64,000 bases of DNA from Ulvibacter algarum (GTDB lineage: Bacteria; Bacteroidota; Bacteroidia; Flavobacteriales; Flavobacteriaceae), in NCBI GenBank assembly GCA_947488905.1, contig CANLBJ010000001.1:372001-436000 (forward strand), given 5' to 3'. The translations under genes were made by a program, and so were the position numbers. The notes below the pieces were generated by a model, which was not told the origin of the DNA, ran no database searches, and saw nothing but the letters and a program-made list of their open reading frames with translations. Positions 1-9,720 of the stretch are shown here, piece by piece. How positions within the stretch are numbered: the first letter of the stretch is position 1; every line of letters begins with the position of its first letter.

Positions 1-731
1 TCTATAACAGATACTTCACCAAAAAAGCTCGCTTGATAGGTGTTTTCTAGATTTTCATAAATATCTTTTGGAGTATCTAAACGTTCTTGTTTACCATCAT
101 GTAATAACAACATACGGTCTGTAAAACTTAACGCTTCTTCACTGTCATGAGTAGCAATAATACACATGATGTTTTGACTGCGTGTATAGCTAAAAAATGA
201 ACGGCGGAGGGTGTTTTTTAAGAAGGTGTCTATGCTACTAAAGGGTTCATCTAGTAACAACACCTCTGGTTTCTGTGCTAGCGCTTTTGCGATGGCAACT
301 CTTTGTTTTTGACCACCACTAAGGTTTTTAACTTTAACGTGTTTAAAAGCGGCCAAATGCACAACTGCTAGCAACTCATCAACACGAGCATCATCTTTTG
401 CCCTGTCATTTCTATCTAGGTGAGATGCTATGTTTTCTGCCACAGAAATAAAGGGCATAATATCTAGTTCTTGAGCGACTAGCTTCATAAAGGGTTCGCC
501 AGGAATAAGATTGTGAGATGGGCCTAATAGCCTTTCTTTATTATAATGAATAGTCCCATTATCTAATGTAAACAACCCATAAACAAGGTGTAATAAAGTA
601 GATTTTCCTGAGCCACTGCCGCCCAAAACAGAGAGGTGTTCTCCTTTTTTAATAGAGAATGACACATCTTTTAATACGGGAGTGTCTTCGGGATTTGGAT
701 ATTTAAATGATTGTATTTGTACGTCTAGCAT
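1..731 (-). CDS. ABC transporter ATP-binding protein (partial, C-terminus beyond window)
   Basis: Reading the minus strand from ATG at 731 gives an open frame of at least 243 codons that leaves the window without a stop. It begins MLDVQIQSF. It contains a Walker A (GGSGSGKS), the ABC signature LSGGQKQR, a Walker B (VLLLDEPFSS) and the H-loop IIATHDSEE, so all nucleotide-binding motifs are intact. It should energise an ABC transporter. The substrate is not evident and no permease gene lies inside the window. The tail after the H-loop (TDRMLLLHDGK) is typical of import-type ATPases. The gene is separated by 220 bp from the peptidase gene upstream. Confidence 0.9.
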   Translation of the reverse strand, partial: MLDVQIQSFKYPNPEDTPVLKDVSFSIKKGEHLSVLGGSGSGKSTLLHLVYGLFTLDNGTIHYNKERLLGPSHNLIPGEPFMKLVAQELDIMPFISVAENIASHLDRNDRAKDDARVDELLAVVHLAAFKHVKVKNLSGGQKQRVAIAKALAQKPEVLLLDEPFSSIDTFLKNTLRRSFFSYTRSQNIMCIIATHDSEEALSFTDRMLLLHDGKQERLDTPKDIYENLENTYQASFFGEVSVI

Positions 732-788
732 AAAGGAAAAAAAATAGGGAAAATCATTTTTGCCCCATTTTAGGGGATTTAGGGTTTT

Positions 789-903
789 AAAAAGACGGTT
801 TAAATCACGACCATTCGCTTCGCTCATTGCAGGAAACAGGACTTAAAAGTCGTGTATCGTGTAACGCCGATAGGCGTGTTCGTGGTTCAAACCGTCCTTT
901 TAA
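789..903. repeat. Long imperfect inverted repeat with internal hairpin
   Basis: Positions 789-810 and 880-901 form an inverted repeat of about 22 bp with three differences, most of which remain G-U pairs on one strand or the other. The roughly 70-nt interior has its own hairpin, ACGCC-GATA-GGCGT at about 864-876. On the minus strand the outer stem is followed by a T tract, so it could terminate the upstream peptidase gene. It is far larger than a normal terminator and may be a small interspersed element. Confidence 0.6.
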
Positions 904-951
904 TTGACAATTATTTTTGTTTAGCCCTATGTGTCAATGGGCTAAAAAAGG

Positions 952-3120
952 TTATTCTTTAACTTCACTATTCACTTTTTCTGGCAATACTTCAAAGCCC
1001 ATATTGTAAAGTGTAAAACCAAAGATGTCTGCATATTGCTCAATTGTTTTGCTAACAGGAGTACCAGCACCGTGGCCCGCATCTGTCTCAATACGAATTA
1101 AAACTGGGTTATCACCCGCTTGTTTTTCTTGCAGTTCTGCAGCAAATTTAAAACTATGTGCAGGTACTACACGGTCATCGTGATCACCTGTAGTAACCAT
1201 TGTAGCAGGGTACTTTGTTCCAGCTTTTACATTATGCACAGGAGAATACCCTTTTAGGTAATCAAACATTTCTGGGCTATCTTCTGCCGTACCATAATCA
1301 TATGCCCATCCCGCACCTGCTGTAAACGTGTGGTATCTTAACATATCTAAAACCCCTACTGCTGGTAAGGCTACTTTAGCAAGGTCTGGTCGCTGTGTCA
1401 TAGTTGCTCCTACAAGCAAACCTCCGTTAGAGCCTCCTCTTATTGCAAGATAATCGCTTGAAGTGTACTTTTCTTTAATTAGGTATTCTCCTGCAGCAAT
1501 AAAGTCATCAAAAACATTTTGTTTTTTTAATTGTGTCCCTGCATCGTGCCATTTTTTACCATACTCACCACCACCTCTTAGATTAGCAACCGCATAGATA
1601 CCACCTTGCTCCATCCATACTGCATTTGCAATACTAAAGCTTGGGGTTAGACTAACGTTAAAACCACCATAACCATAAAGGATAGTTGGGTTCTTACCAT
1701 CTAGTTTTATTCCTTTTTTGTGGGTGATAATCATAGGCACTTTTGTACCGTCTTTAGAAGTGTAAAAAACTTGCTTGCTCTCGTAGTTTTCAGAATTAAA
1801 ATCAATATCTGGTTTTACATAAAGTTCGCTTTTTCCAGACTCAATATCATATTTATAACTACTACCTGGAGTTACATAATTTGTAAATGAGTAGTATAAC
1901 TCTTTATCTTTTGTTTTAGCACCAAAACCACCTGCAGAACCTACACCTGGAAGCTTGATTTCGCGCACTAGTTTTCCATTAAAGTCATATTGCTTCACAT
2001 TACTCACAGCATCAACCATGTAATTTGCAAAAATATAGCCTCCGCCAGATCCTGCATTTAGTACGTTTTCTGTTTCTGGCACGACATCTTTCCAGTTTTT
2101 TGGAGTAGGGTTAGCAGCATCTACTGTTACTATTCTTTTGTTTGGAGCGTTGAGGTTGGTTACTAAAAATAACTGCGAACCTTTATTGTCCATTACGTAT
2201 GTGTCACTATCAGTATGATCTAATACGGTTACAAACTTAGCATTAGGTTTTGTTAAGTCTTTAATAAAAAGCTTGTTTCCAGAAGTAGAAACACTTGCCG
2301 TCACAATAAGATACTTATTGTCTTCTGTAGTACCACCACCTACATATCTATGTTTCTCTGCTGGTGTTCCTCCAAAGATTATTTTATCATCTTTTTGCTT
2401 TGTACCAAGTTTGTGGTAATATAATTTGTGTTGATCTGTCTTTGCAGAAAGTTCACTTCCTTTAGGCTTATCATAGCTTGAATAGTAGAAACCGTCATTT
2501 CCTTTCCAAGAGATTCCGCTAAACTTTACATCTACTATAGTGTCTTCAACAATTTTTCTGTCTTGAGTCTCCATAATTAAAACCTTACGCCAGTCGCTTC
2601 CACCCTCAGAAATACTATAAGCAGCCATTTTTCCATTATCACTAAAACTCAAACCGCCTAATGAAATGGTTCCTTCTTCGTTAAAAGTGTTTGGGTCTAA
2701 AAATACAGTAGCCGTAGAAGGATCATCGCCTGTTTTATAACGATAGATTACATATTGATTTTGAAGCCCATCATTTTTATAGAAGTATGTGTAGTCTCCT
2801 TCTTTAAAAGGCGAACCTACTTTCTCGTAGTTCCATAAAGAAGTAAGTCTTTCTTTAAGTTCTTCTCTAAAAGGAATATTGTCCAAGTATCCATATGTGG
2901 TCTTATTTTGTTCTTTTACCCAAGCACCAGTTTCTGCACTCATGTCATCTTCTAGCCATCTGTAAGGGTCTTTTACATTTGTGCCAAAGTAGTTAGTAAC
3001 AGTATCTACCTTTGCTGTAGTTGGGTATGTAATATCTATTTTTTCTCTTTTCATTTCTTCTTCACAAGCTGTGAGCCCTATAAAAAGGGAAGCGGCAAGT
3101 ATTATTTTTAGTGTTTTCAT
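952..3120 (-). CDS. Prolyl oligopeptidase family serine peptidase (S9A), lipoprotein
   Basis: 722 residues. The N-terminus is a lipoprotein signal ending in LTAC, so the enzyme is probably anchored in the periplasm or outer membrane. The first two thirds match the S9A beta-propeller (for example DPYRWLED near the start) and the last third is an alpha/beta hydrolase. The nucleophile Ser564 lies in GGSNGG, followed by the acid region [11 protein letters not shown] and the catalytic His in AGHGAG. It should cleave short proline-containing peptides. The length fits the family (about 700 residues). It is transcribed alone; the nearest genes are 130 bp upstream and 220 bp downstream. Confidence 0.95.
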   Translation of the reverse strand: MKTLKIILAASLFIGLTACEEEMKREKIDITYPTTAKVDTVTNYFGTNVKDPYRWLEDDMSAETGAWVKEQNKTTYGYLDNIPFREELKERLTSLWNYEKVGSPFKEGDYTYFYKNDGLQNQYVIYRYKTGDDPSTATVFLDPNTFNEEGTISLGGLSFSDNGKMAAYSISEGGSDWRKVLIMETQDRKIVEDTIVDVKFSGISWKGNDGFYYSSYDKPKGSELSAKTDQHKLYYHKLGTKQKDDKIIFGGTPAEKHRYVGGGTTEDNKYLIVTASVSTSGNKLFIKDLTKPNAKFVTVLDHTDSDTYVMDNKGSQLFLVTNLNAPNKRIVTVDAANPTPKNWKDVVPETENVLNAGSGGGYIFANYMVDAVSNVKQYDFNGKLVREIKLPGVGSAGGFGAKTKDKELYYSFTNYVTPGSSYKYDIESGKSELYVKPDIDFNSENYESKQVFYTSKDGTKVPMIITHKKGIKLDGKNPTILYGYGGFNVSLTPSFSIANAVWMEQGGIYAVANLRGGGEYGKKWHDAGTQLKKQNVFDDFIAAGEYLIKEKYTSSDYLAIRGGSNGGLLVGATMTQRPDLAKVALPAVGVLDMLRYHTFTAGAGWAYDYGTAEDSPEMFDYLKGYSPVHNVKAGTKYPATMVTTGDHDDRVVPAHSFKFAAELQEKQAGDNPVLIRIETDAGHGAGTPVSKTIEQYADIFGFTLYNMGFEVLPEKVNSEVKE

Positions 3121-3250
3121 AGTTGTTGGTTTAGCGAAGTGATTTACTTTTTTACTTCCAAGTGCAAATTACTTCAGTAGGTAAATATAACAAAAACAGC
3201 GCTTTCTATAGTAGATAGCACTGTTAATGGTTTTTGTTTTTTCTGAAATA

Positions 3251-3625
3251 TTATTGAAACAAAGGACGGTAAGCTTTCCAGTATTTGTAAATAAGAATAA
3301 TGTTAATTGCTACAATTACAATTGCTGCTGCAATACCTGAAACATCTAAAAATAAATGAAAAAGTAAAATGTTTATAGATATTGGTGCTAAAAGAACCAA
3401 CGCAAAAGGCACCCATTTTTTTACCAATAACAATAAGCCAATAATGACTTCTATTACAGCAACAGCGTATAAAATATAACCACTGCTCTCTAGTGATTCT
3501 ATAAAGTTAGCACCAGCTACAGCCATTTCTGGTGCAGGAAAAAATTCAAAAAATCTATTTAGGCCAAATACGATAAGGATAAGACCTAAGATTACTCTAA
3601 GGATAGTAGTAAAAGTAGAATTCAT
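3251..3625 (-). CDS. DoxX family membrane protein
   Basis: 124 residues with four hydrophobic segments. The opening resembles the DoxX family: a first helix running into FGLNRFFEFFP, then a short loop and helix 2. DoxX-like proteins are small inner-membrane proteins, some linked to redox or sulfur metabolism, but the function here is unknown. The gene stands alone between the S9 peptidase and asd. A second, distinct DoxX-like protein is encoded at 8006-8359. Confidence 0.75.
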   Translation of the reverse strand: MNSTFTTILRVILGLILIVFGLNRFFEFFPAPEMAVAGANFIESLESSGYILYAVAVIEVIIGLLLLVKKWVPFALVLLAPISINILLFHLFLDVSGIAAAIVIVAINIILIYKYWKAYRPLFQ

Positions 3626-3744
3626 AAGAAGTTGGTTTATTGGTTAGTATATCACTAAAGATATAAAAAAATAACCATTTAATTATGAAAAACGTAAAGA
3701 GTCGAACTATCGTTGTAGATTAATAAAAAGCACCCATTTTTTAA

Positions 3745-4734
3745 TTAGACCAAATTTTTCTCTACCAGATACTCTGCAATTTGCACAGCATTTGTTGCAG
3801 CACCCTTTCTAAGATTATCACTTACAATCCACATATTTAAAGTGTTTTGTTGTGTCTCATCACGGCGCAGTCTACCTACAAAAACATCATCTTTTCCATT
3901 TGCATAAATAGGCATTGGGTAGGTGTTTGTGTCAGGATTGTCCTGTAAAGTAATACCTGGAGTGTTGTGTAAAATTGTACGAACCTCAGCTAAATCAAAA
4001 TCTTCTAAAAACTCTACGTTTACAGCTTCACTATGCCCACCAGAAGTAGGTATACGAACAGCTGTTGCAGAAATAGAGAATGATCTGTCATCAAGTATTT
4101 TTTGAGGCTCCCTAGCTAGTTTCATCTCTTCTTTAGTATAGCCATTTGCCTCAAAGACATCACAATGTGGTATTGCGTTTTGATGAATAGGGTATGGATA
4201 TGCCATCGCGCCTTTTATACCGTTTTGCTCATTTTCCATTTGCTTCACTGCATTAACACCTGTTCCAGACACAGATTGATAAGTAGATACAACAACACGC
4301 CTCATTTTGTATTTTTTGTGTAATGGAGCTAGTGCCATCACCATCTGTATCGTTGAGCAGTTAGGATTTGCAATTATTTTATCTTCTTTAGTTAAAGAAG
4401 AAGCATTAATCTCAGGGACAATTAGTTTTTTAGTAACATCCATTCGCCATGCAGATGAGTTGTCTATGACAGTGGTTCCAACTTCGGCAAACTTGGGTGC
4501 CCATTTTCTTGAGGTTTCTCCCCCAGCAGAAAAAATGGCAATATCTGGTTTTGCGGCAATGGCATCGCTCATTGCTACTATTTTATACATGGTTCCTTTA
4601 TAGATTAATTCTCTACCCACAGATTTTGAAGAGGCAACAGCATATAGCTTAGTAATAGGGAAGTTACGCTCTTCAAGAACTTTTAATAATACCGTGCCCA
4701 CCATACCTGTGGCGCCAATAATTGCTACTTTCAT
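3745..4734 (-). CDS. asd: Aspartate-semialdehyde dehydrogenase
   Basis: 329 residues. It reduces aspartyl phosphate to aspartate semialdehyde with NADPH, the branch point toward lysine/diaminopimelate, threonine and methionine. An N-terminal Rossmann fold starts with the nucleotide-binding loop GATGMVG. The active-site Cys126 sits in NPNCST and the substrate-binding region follows with RIPTSGGHSE. Length and motifs are complete. It is a single gene; a hairpin at 4808-4831 lies between its start and mscL. Confidence 0.95.
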   Translation of the reverse strand: MKVAIIGATGMVGTVLLKVLEERNFPITKLYAVASSKSVGRELIYKGTMYKIVAMSDAIAAKPDIAIFSAGGETSRKWAPKFAEVGTTVIDNSSAWRMDVTKKLIVPEINASSLTKEDKIIANPNCSTIQMVMALAPLHKKYKMRRVVVSTYQSVSGTGVNAVKQMENEQNGIKGAMAYPYPIHQNAIPHCDVFEANGYTKEEMKLAREPQKILDDRSFSISATAVRIPTSGGHSEAVNVEFLEDFDLAEVRTILHNTPGITLQDNPDTNTYPMPIYANGKDDVFVGRLRRDETQQNTLNMWIVSDNLRKGAATNAVQIAEYLVEKNLV

Positions 4735-4807
4735 TTAGTAAAACTTTAAAAGAATAAAAGTACTTCTTTCTTGCAAAACTTGCATCGCTGATTGTCATAA
4801 AAAAGAA

Positions 4808-4831
4808 CACCCTACCGAAAACGATAGGGTG
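4808..4831. terminator. Hairpin between mscL and asd
   Basis: A 10-bp stem with one G-U type position (CACCCTACCG / CGATAGGGTG) around a short A-rich loop. It lies upstream of the asd start and between asd and mscL, both on the minus strand. Reading leftward the stem is followed by TTCTTTT. Its exact role is unclear because asd reads away from it. Confidence 0.45.
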
Positions 4832-4879
4832 CTACTATAAAAAGGGTTACAAGTCTTTGATCTAAGTCAAAGTCAAGTA

Positions 4880-5281
4880 TTATTTTTTCAATGAATCGCG
4901 AATCTCTTTTAAGATATCAAGTTCGCTAGGTCCTGCATCTACAACCTCAACTGGCTTTTTAGTTTTGTTATATGCTTTTACAATTAAAAACATAACAAAA
5001 CCAATAATGATTAAACTAATAATCGTGTTGATCCAAGCACCATAAGCAATAACGGCAGCTCCTGCTTCTTTTGCTGCAGCCATTGATTCAAACTCTTTAT
5101 CTCCCATTACAATATGAAGGTTTGCAAAGTCCATTCCACCAGCAAAATATCCAATAAATGGCATTGCGATGTTGTCTACAAATCCTTTAATTACTGCACC
5201 AAGTGCACCAGCCATAATTACAGCAACTGCAAAATCAATGACATTACCTGTCATTATAAAATCTTTAAATTCTTTTAACAT
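4880..5281 (-). CDS. mscL: Large-conductance mechanosensitive channel
   Basis: 133 residues. It forms a homopentameric inner-membrane pore that opens under high membrane tension and releases solutes during osmotic downshock. The N-terminal amphipathic helix (MLKEFKDFIMTGNV) and pore helix TM1 (VIDFAVAVIMAGALGAVIKGFV) match the family. A periplasmic loop, TM2 and the charged cytoplasmic C-terminal helix (LDILKEIRDSLKK) follow. A likely promoter lies about 24-50 bp upstream of the start: TTG, 20 bp, TACTTTCG. Confidence 0.95.
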   Translation of the reverse strand: MLKEFKDFIMTGNVIDFAVAVIMAGALGAVIKGFVDNIAMPFIGYFAGGMDFANLHIVMGDKEFESMAAAKEAGAAVIAYGAWINTIISLIIIGFVMFLIVKAYNKTKKPVEVVDAGPSELDILKEIRDSLKK

Positions 5282-5357
5282 TTTAGTTTATTTAAGGTTA
5301 ATAAGGCTCGAAAGTACTTAAAAACAGACTCTTTAACAAAATTTTTAGAAATATAGG

Positions 5358-6467
5358 CTATGTATACGTTATTGTGCGCTTAATTCTCGACGAGAGACCT
5401 GTTAGCAACTCGTAAGAAATAGAATTCATCTTTGTAGCAAGAGTATCTGCTGTGTGGTTTTTATCAAATATAATAACCTCATCACCTTCTTCACAATTGA
5501 TATTAGTAACATTTACCATAATCATGTCCATACAGACGTTACCTATAATTGGGGCTTCTTTACCATTAATATATACGCTTGCTTTTCCTTGGCCTAGAGA
5601 ACGAGGTATTCCGTCTGCATGACCTATAGGAAGTGTTGCAGTTTTTAAAGCTTTACTAGCCTTACCTTTTCTATTATAGCCCACAGTATCACCGTCGCTT
5701 AAATGATGAATTTGAGAAATAACCGTTTTTAATGATAATACAGGAATAAGATGCTTATTAAACCGAACATCATTACCATAGCCATAAAGACCAATACCAC
5801 AACGTACCATATCAAACTGCGCCTCAGGAAAATTAAGAATACCAGAGGTGTTAAGCGTATGCCTTAAAGGCTGATAGCCAAGTATGGTCTTTATTTCTTC
5901 TGAAATGTGCTCAAATTTTTTAATCTGCCCATTTGTAAAATCATTTTCTTCTGGGTCTTCACTAGCGGCCAAGTGAGAAAAGATTGATTTTACTTTTACG
6001 CTAGATGTTTTAGATAGCAATTGTTGTACAGCAGCTATTTCCGAAGTTATAAAACCTAACCTGTTTAATCCCGTATTAAATTTTAAATGAATGGGATAGT
6101 CTTTTTGATTTTTAGAACCTGCAAAAGTTATAAACTCTTTCAGCATTTTTAATGAATAGATACTAGGCTCTAGGCATTTTTCTAAAATGGTATTAAAATT
6201 AGTGGGTAAGGGGTGTAATACTAAAATTGGGGTTGTTATTTCTACATCTCTTAATTGTTCTCCTTCACCGGCATATGCAACTGCAAAATAATCACAGCCT
6301 ATTCTTGATAGTTCTTTAGCGATAATTATCCCGTCGCTACCATAACCATTTGCTTTTACAACGCCCATCATCTTTGTGCTGGCGTGTAGTTTAGATTTTA
6401 TAAATTGATAATTGTGCCTAAGTGCGCTTAGGTCTATTTCTAGAGTAGATTCGGTCGCTTTTGCCAT
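5358..6467 (-). CDS. alr: Alanine racemase
   Basis: 369 residues. A PLP enzyme that interconverts L- and D-alanine for peptidoglycan. Lys38 in VVKANGYG is the PLP-binding lysine. The C-terminal domain carries the usual GYNRKG and IGNVCMDMIMV segments. In many Bacteroidota alr is fused to murF; here it is stand-alone. It starts 2 bp after tdk ends, so the two genes are probably co-transcribed. Confidence 0.95.
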   Translation of the reverse strand: MAKATESTLEIDLSALRHNYQFIKSKLHASTKMMGVVKANGYGSDGIIIAKELSRIGCDYFAVAYAGEGEQLRDVEITTPILVLHPLPTNFNTILEKCLEPSIYSLKMLKEFITFAGSKNQKDYPIHLKFNTGLNRLGFITSEIAAVQQLLSKTSSVKVKSIFSHLAASEDPEENDFTNGQIKKFEHISEEIKTILGYQPLRHTLNTSGILNFPEAQFDMVRCGIGLYGYGNDVRFNKHLIPVLSLKTVISQIHHLSDGDTVGYNRKGKASKALKTATLPIGHADGIPRSLGQGKASVYINGKEAPIIGNVCMDMIMVNVTNINCEEGDEVIIFDKNHTADTLATKMNSISYELLTGLSSRIKRTITYT

Positions 6468-6469
6468 CT

Positions 6470-7108
6470 TTATGCCTGCTTCTTAGACTCGATTTCTTCT
6501 GGTTCTTCAACCTTCATTTCTTTTACCTTTTCGCGAAGCATTGCTTTATAGTATGCAGCTCTACTTAAAGGTTCATACTCATCTGTTTCGCCAAGTAATA
6601 CAAGATCATCACTTGCAGATTTTCTAAAACTATAATTTGCAAGATTACCCGTTCTTGGGCAAACTGCGTGTACTTTTGTTACATACTCTGCGGTGGCCAT
6701 TAATGCAGGCATAGGACCAAATGGGTTTCCTTTAAAATCCATGTCTAACCCTGCTACAATAACGCGTATACCTCTATTAGCGAGGTCATTACACACTTTG
6801 ACAATTTCGTCATCAAAAAACTGTGCTTCATCTATACCTACAACATCACAGCCATCTGCGAGAATAGGTATGTTTGCTGCTGCAGGAACAGGAGTAGATC
6901 TTATCTGGTTTTTATCATGCGAGACTACTTCTTCATCATCATAACGAGTGTCTACTGCGGGTTTAAATATTTCAACCCTTTGTTTTGCAAATGTTGCACG
7001 CTTTAAACGTCTTATAAGCTCTTCTGTTTTACCAGAAAACATAGAACCGCAAATCACTTCGATCCAGCCGAATTGCTCTTCTTGATTAACTGTATTTTCT
7101 AAAAACAT
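6470..7108 (-). CDS. tdk: Thymidine kinase
   Basis: 212 residues. It phosphorylates thymidine to dTMP with ATP in the salvage pathway. A P-loop ([11 protein letters not shown]) lies near residue 22, the Walker B/lasso region is [10 protein letters not shown], and the C-terminal thymidine-binding segment is followed by an acidic tail ([12 protein letters not shown] type). It belongs to the type II (bacterial/cytosolic) TK family. It is first in a two-gene unit with alr and divergent from the 7210 operon. Confidence 0.95.
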   Translation of the reverse strand: MFLENTVNQEEQFGWIEVICGSMFSGKTEELIRRLKRATFAKQRVEIFKPAVDTRYDDEEVVSHDKNQIRSTPVPAAANIPILADGCDVVGIDEAQFFDDEIVKVCNDLANRGIRVIVAGLDMDFKGNPFGPMPALMATAEYVTKVHAVCPRTGNLANYSFRKSASDDLVLLGETDEYEPLSRAAYYKAMLREKVKEMKVEEPEEIESKKQA

Positions 7109-7209
7109 GCATTGAAAATTAGAGGAAAACAGAATTTATTTCCGTTATTCATATAGGTTGCGTAAATTTATAAAAACTTAATTGAGCATACCCCAAAAAT
7201 TATAATTTT

Positions 7210-7980
7210 ATGAAAAACAAATTGCGAGAAGAGATCAAAGCGTTAGGTAGACAGTTTTCTTCAGTTGAAGGAAACTTTGATACCTTAAAAATAAAGGCTT
7301 CTGTAACTAAGCTGCAAGAGCAATTAACAGTGCTAGCCTATTTAGAATCGCAATTGAACGTTTCAGAAACAATTATACCTGAGCATAAGAGTCATATAGT
7401 AGATACCTCTGTTAAAGAACCTGTGCAAACTCCTCCTTCTAATGAAACTCTTTTAGAGCTTACAACAAACAAGGCAAAAGACGTGGTAGACCAAGTAACA
7501 TCAAAGTCTCAAAAGATTGAAGAGGTCTTAAAAGAAGTTTTACCAACTAAAAAGACAATAAAAAATGATCTTGAAGATTTTGCTTCAAACTATCAACAAA
7601 TGCCTACATTTACTAGGAAAGAGGAGAAAACAACAATTGATAATGTTGCTCCAGTAGATATACAACCAGCAAAAGTAGCAGATGTACCGTTAAAGGTTCA
7701 CAACTTAAATACAGATGCGGGACAACCTAAATCTCTTAACGATAGTATAGGAGGTGGCTTAACAATAGGTCTTAATGATAGGTTAGCTTTTATAAAACAC
7801 CTTTTTGAGGGGAGTGTAGATGATTATCAACGAGTACTCTCTCAAGTGAATACGATGGAGAGTTATGCTGCAGCTTCTGTTTTTTTATTAGAAAACGTAA
7901 AGCCAGATTATAACAACTGGCAAGGTAAAGATGAATTTTCAGATCGCTTTTTAGCCATTATTGAAAAGAATTTCAACTAG
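7210..7980 (+). CDS. Conserved hypothetical protein of flavobacteria
   Basis: 256 residues, soluble, no signal peptide. The N-terminal 55 residues are predicted helical (MKNKLREEIKALGRQF), the middle is a low-complexity Lys/Thr/Pro linker, and the C-terminal 75 residues form a compact domain starting at LNDRLAFIKHLF and containing aromatic and acidic residues (NNWQGKDEFSDRF). I recognise this arrangement as recurring in flavobacteria but know of no function. It is first in a plus-strand unit with the DoxX-like protein, rsmI and the glycosylase gene. Confidence 0.7.
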   Translation: MKNKLREEIKALGRQFSSVEGNFDTLKIKASVTKLQEQLTVLAYLESQLNVSETIIPEHKSHIVDTSVKEPVQTPPSNETLLELTTNKAKDVVDQVTSKSQKIEEVLKEVLPTKKTIKNDLEDFASNYQQMPTFTRKEEKTTIDNVAPVDIQPAKVADVPLKVHNLNTDAGQPKSLNDSIGGGLTIGLNDRLAFIKHLFEGSVDDYQRVLSQVNTMESYAAASVFLLENVKPDYNNWQGKDEFSDRFLAIIEKNFN

Positions 7981-8005
7981 ATTTTTTATTTAAAACAATA
8001 CTATT

Positions 8006-8359
8006 ATGAAAATTCAAAGAGCCATTTATTGGGTGGCTACGGTATTGATGTGTGCAATGTTTTTGTATTCTGCATCAATGTATATTACAAAAACCGAAAT
8101 GGTAACGGGCTTTTTTGAAATGCTTAATTACCCTACATATTTAGTATACCCCTTAGCAATTGCTAAAATACTAGGGGTTGTTATGGTACTCTGGACAAAA
8201 AGTCAATGGCTTACAGAATGGGCCTATGCGGGTTTTTTCTTTGATGTAGTATTAGCTTTTTTTGCACACGAGCACGCGGGGCATGATGTTACTCAAACAT
8301 TAGTAACAATCATTCTAGTGCTAATTTCTTATTTTTTTGGTAAAGTAGTTAGAGAATAA
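8006..8359 (+). CDS. DoxX-like family membrane protein
   Basis: 117 residues with four hydrophobic helices; the first contains MCAMFLYSASMY and the last ends before a short basic tail. The pattern fits the DoxX-like family (small integral membrane proteins of unknown role). A HEHAGHD cluster between helices 3 and 4 could bind a metal, which is inference only. It lies 25 bp after the hypothetical gene and 2 bp before rsmI, so it is probably in the same transcript. Confidence 0.7.
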   Translation: MKIQRAIYWVATVLMCAMFLYSASMYITKTEMVTGFFEMLNYPTYLVYPLAIAKILGVVMVLWTKSQWLTEWAYAGFFFDVVLAFFAHEHAGHDVTQTLVTIILVLISYFFGKVVRE

Positions 8360-8361
8360 TT

Positions 8362-9030
8362 ATGAGCAAACTTTTTTTAGTACCCACCCCAATTGGGAAT
8401 CTTAAAGACATGACCTATAGAGCTGTTGAGGTACTCAACGATGTAGATTTAATTCTTGCAGAAGATACACGCACAAGTGGTAAATTATTAAAGCATTTTG
8501 AGATTACTACTCAAATGCATTCCCACCACATGCACAATGAGCATAAAACCACAGAGGGCATTGTTGCTAGAATAAAAGCTGGCGATACCGTAGCACTTAT
8601 TAGTGATGCTGGTACACCTGCTATTAGCGACCCGGGTTTTTTGCTAACTAGAGCATGTGTAGAAGCTGGGATAGAAGTAGACTGTCTACCAGGAGCGACA
8701 GCATTTGTGCCAGCTCTTGTAAACAGTGGCTTACCTAATGACAAGTTTGTTTTTGAAGGTTTTCTTCCTGTTAAAAAAGGAAGACAAACTAGATTTTTAG
8801 CGCTAGCAGAAGAAACTAGAACCATGATTTTTTATGAATCTCCGCACAAATTAGTAAAAACACTAGGGCATTTTGTGGAGTATTTTGGAGAAGAGCGTCG
8901 TGTTTCTGTATCGAGAGAAATCACAAAGCTTCATGAAGAAACCGTAAGAGGTACCACTGTAGAGGTTTTAGCTCATTATACCGCAAAACCACCTAAAGGC
9001 GAGATTGTAGTAATAGTTGCAGGTAAATAA
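8362..9030 (+). CDS. rsmI: 16S rRNA (cytidine(1402)-2'-O)-methyltransferase
   Basis: 222 residues. It methylates the ribose 2'-OH of C1402 in 16S rRNA using SAM. The tetrapyrrole-methylase fold is clear: VPTPIGNLKDMTYRA at the N-terminus, EDTRTSGKLLKH, the SAM loop SDAGTPAISDPG, GFLPVKKGR and FYESPHKL. E. coli RsmI is longer (about 286 residues); the short form lacks the extra C-terminal domain, which is common in Bacteroidota. Two-bp spacing on both sides indicates co-transcription. Confidence 0.93.
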   Translation: MSKLFLVPTPIGNLKDMTYRAVEVLNDVDLILAEDTRTSGKLLKHFEITTQMHSHHMHNEHKTTEGIVARIKAGDTVALISDAGTPAISDPGFLLTRACVEAGIEVDCLPGATAFVPALVNSGLPNDKFVFEGFLPVKKGRQTRFLALAEETRTMIFYESPHKLVKTLGHFVEYFGEERRVSVSREITKLHEETVRGTTVEVLAHYTAKPPKGEIVVIVAGK

Positions 9031-9032
9031 AC

Positions 9033-9605
9033 ATGAAAAAGCTTCTTGCCGAAATAAGAAATTGTCAAGAATGTGCTGCTCATTTACCCTTGGGTCCTAA
9101 CCCAGTTTTAACTGCTGCAAAAAACTCTAAAATCATTATCATAGGCCAAGCACCCGGAACAAAAGTGCATAAAAGCGGAATCCCTTGGGATGACCAGAGT
9201 GGTAAAAAACTAAGAGAATGGTTAGGGGTAGATAACGACACTTTTTATAATACAGAAAATTTTGCCATTGTACCTATGGGGTTTTGTTATCCAGGCAAAG
9301 GCAAAACTGGAGACCTTCCACCCAAGAAAGAATGTGCACCTTTGTGGCACTCAAAAGTGTTTGACCATCTAAAAGAAACCAAACTCATTTTATTAATTGG
9401 GTCTTATGCAACAAACTACTACCTCCCTAAAGACGGTAGAAACCTAACACAGAGAGTAGAGAATTTTGAAGACTATTTACCAGAATTTTGGCCTTTACCG
9501 CACCCATCTCCCACAAATAGATTTTGGAGAGCAAAGAACCCTTGGTTTGAACAAAGTGTAGTTTCTATTTTACAAGACAAGGTTGCACAGATTTTAGAAT
9601 CTTGA
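9033..9605 (+). CDS. Uracil-DNA glycosylase family protein
   Basis: 190 residues. Motif A-like GQAPGTKVHKSG with WDDQSGKKLREWL and the late HPSPTNRFW segment match the uracil-DNA glycosylase superfamily near families 4/5. CQEC lies at the N-terminus. The full four-cysteine Fe-S pattern of family 4 is not obvious, so substrate specificity is uncertain. It is last in the unit that begins at 7210 and is followed by a strong terminator at 9654. Confidence 0.8.
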   Translation: MKKLLAEIRNCQECAAHLPLGPNPVLTAAKNSKIIIIGQAPGTKVHKSGIPWDDQSGKKLREWLGVDNDTFYNTENFAIVPMGFCYPGKGKTGDLPPKKECAPLWHSKVFDHLKETKLILLIGSYATNYYLPKDGRNLTQRVENFEDYLPEFWPLPHPSPTNRFWRAKNPWFEQSVVSILQDKVAQILES

Positions 9606-9653
9606 CCTGCTAACCACGACGATTAGATTCACGACTAAAGTTATTATATATAA

Positions 9654-9693
9654 AAACCTCTCAGATCTTGAAGACCTGAGAGGTTTGTTTTTT
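9654..9693 (+). terminator. Intrinsic terminator between convergent genes
   Basis: An 11-bp perfect stem (AAACCTCTCAG at 9654-9664 with CTGAGAGGTTT at 9676-9686) followed by a T-rich run. The left arm gives an A/T tract on the other strand, so it can end both the plus unit from 7210 and the minus gene at 9721. Confidence 0.85.
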
Positions 9694-9720
9694 ACTACCT
9701 ACTGAGACTGCTACTGAAAA

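Noticed and set aside
880-900. tRNA T-arm-like GGTTCAAACC
   Set aside because: No acceptor, D or anticodon stems can be formed around it; it is one arm of the inverted repeat at 789-903.
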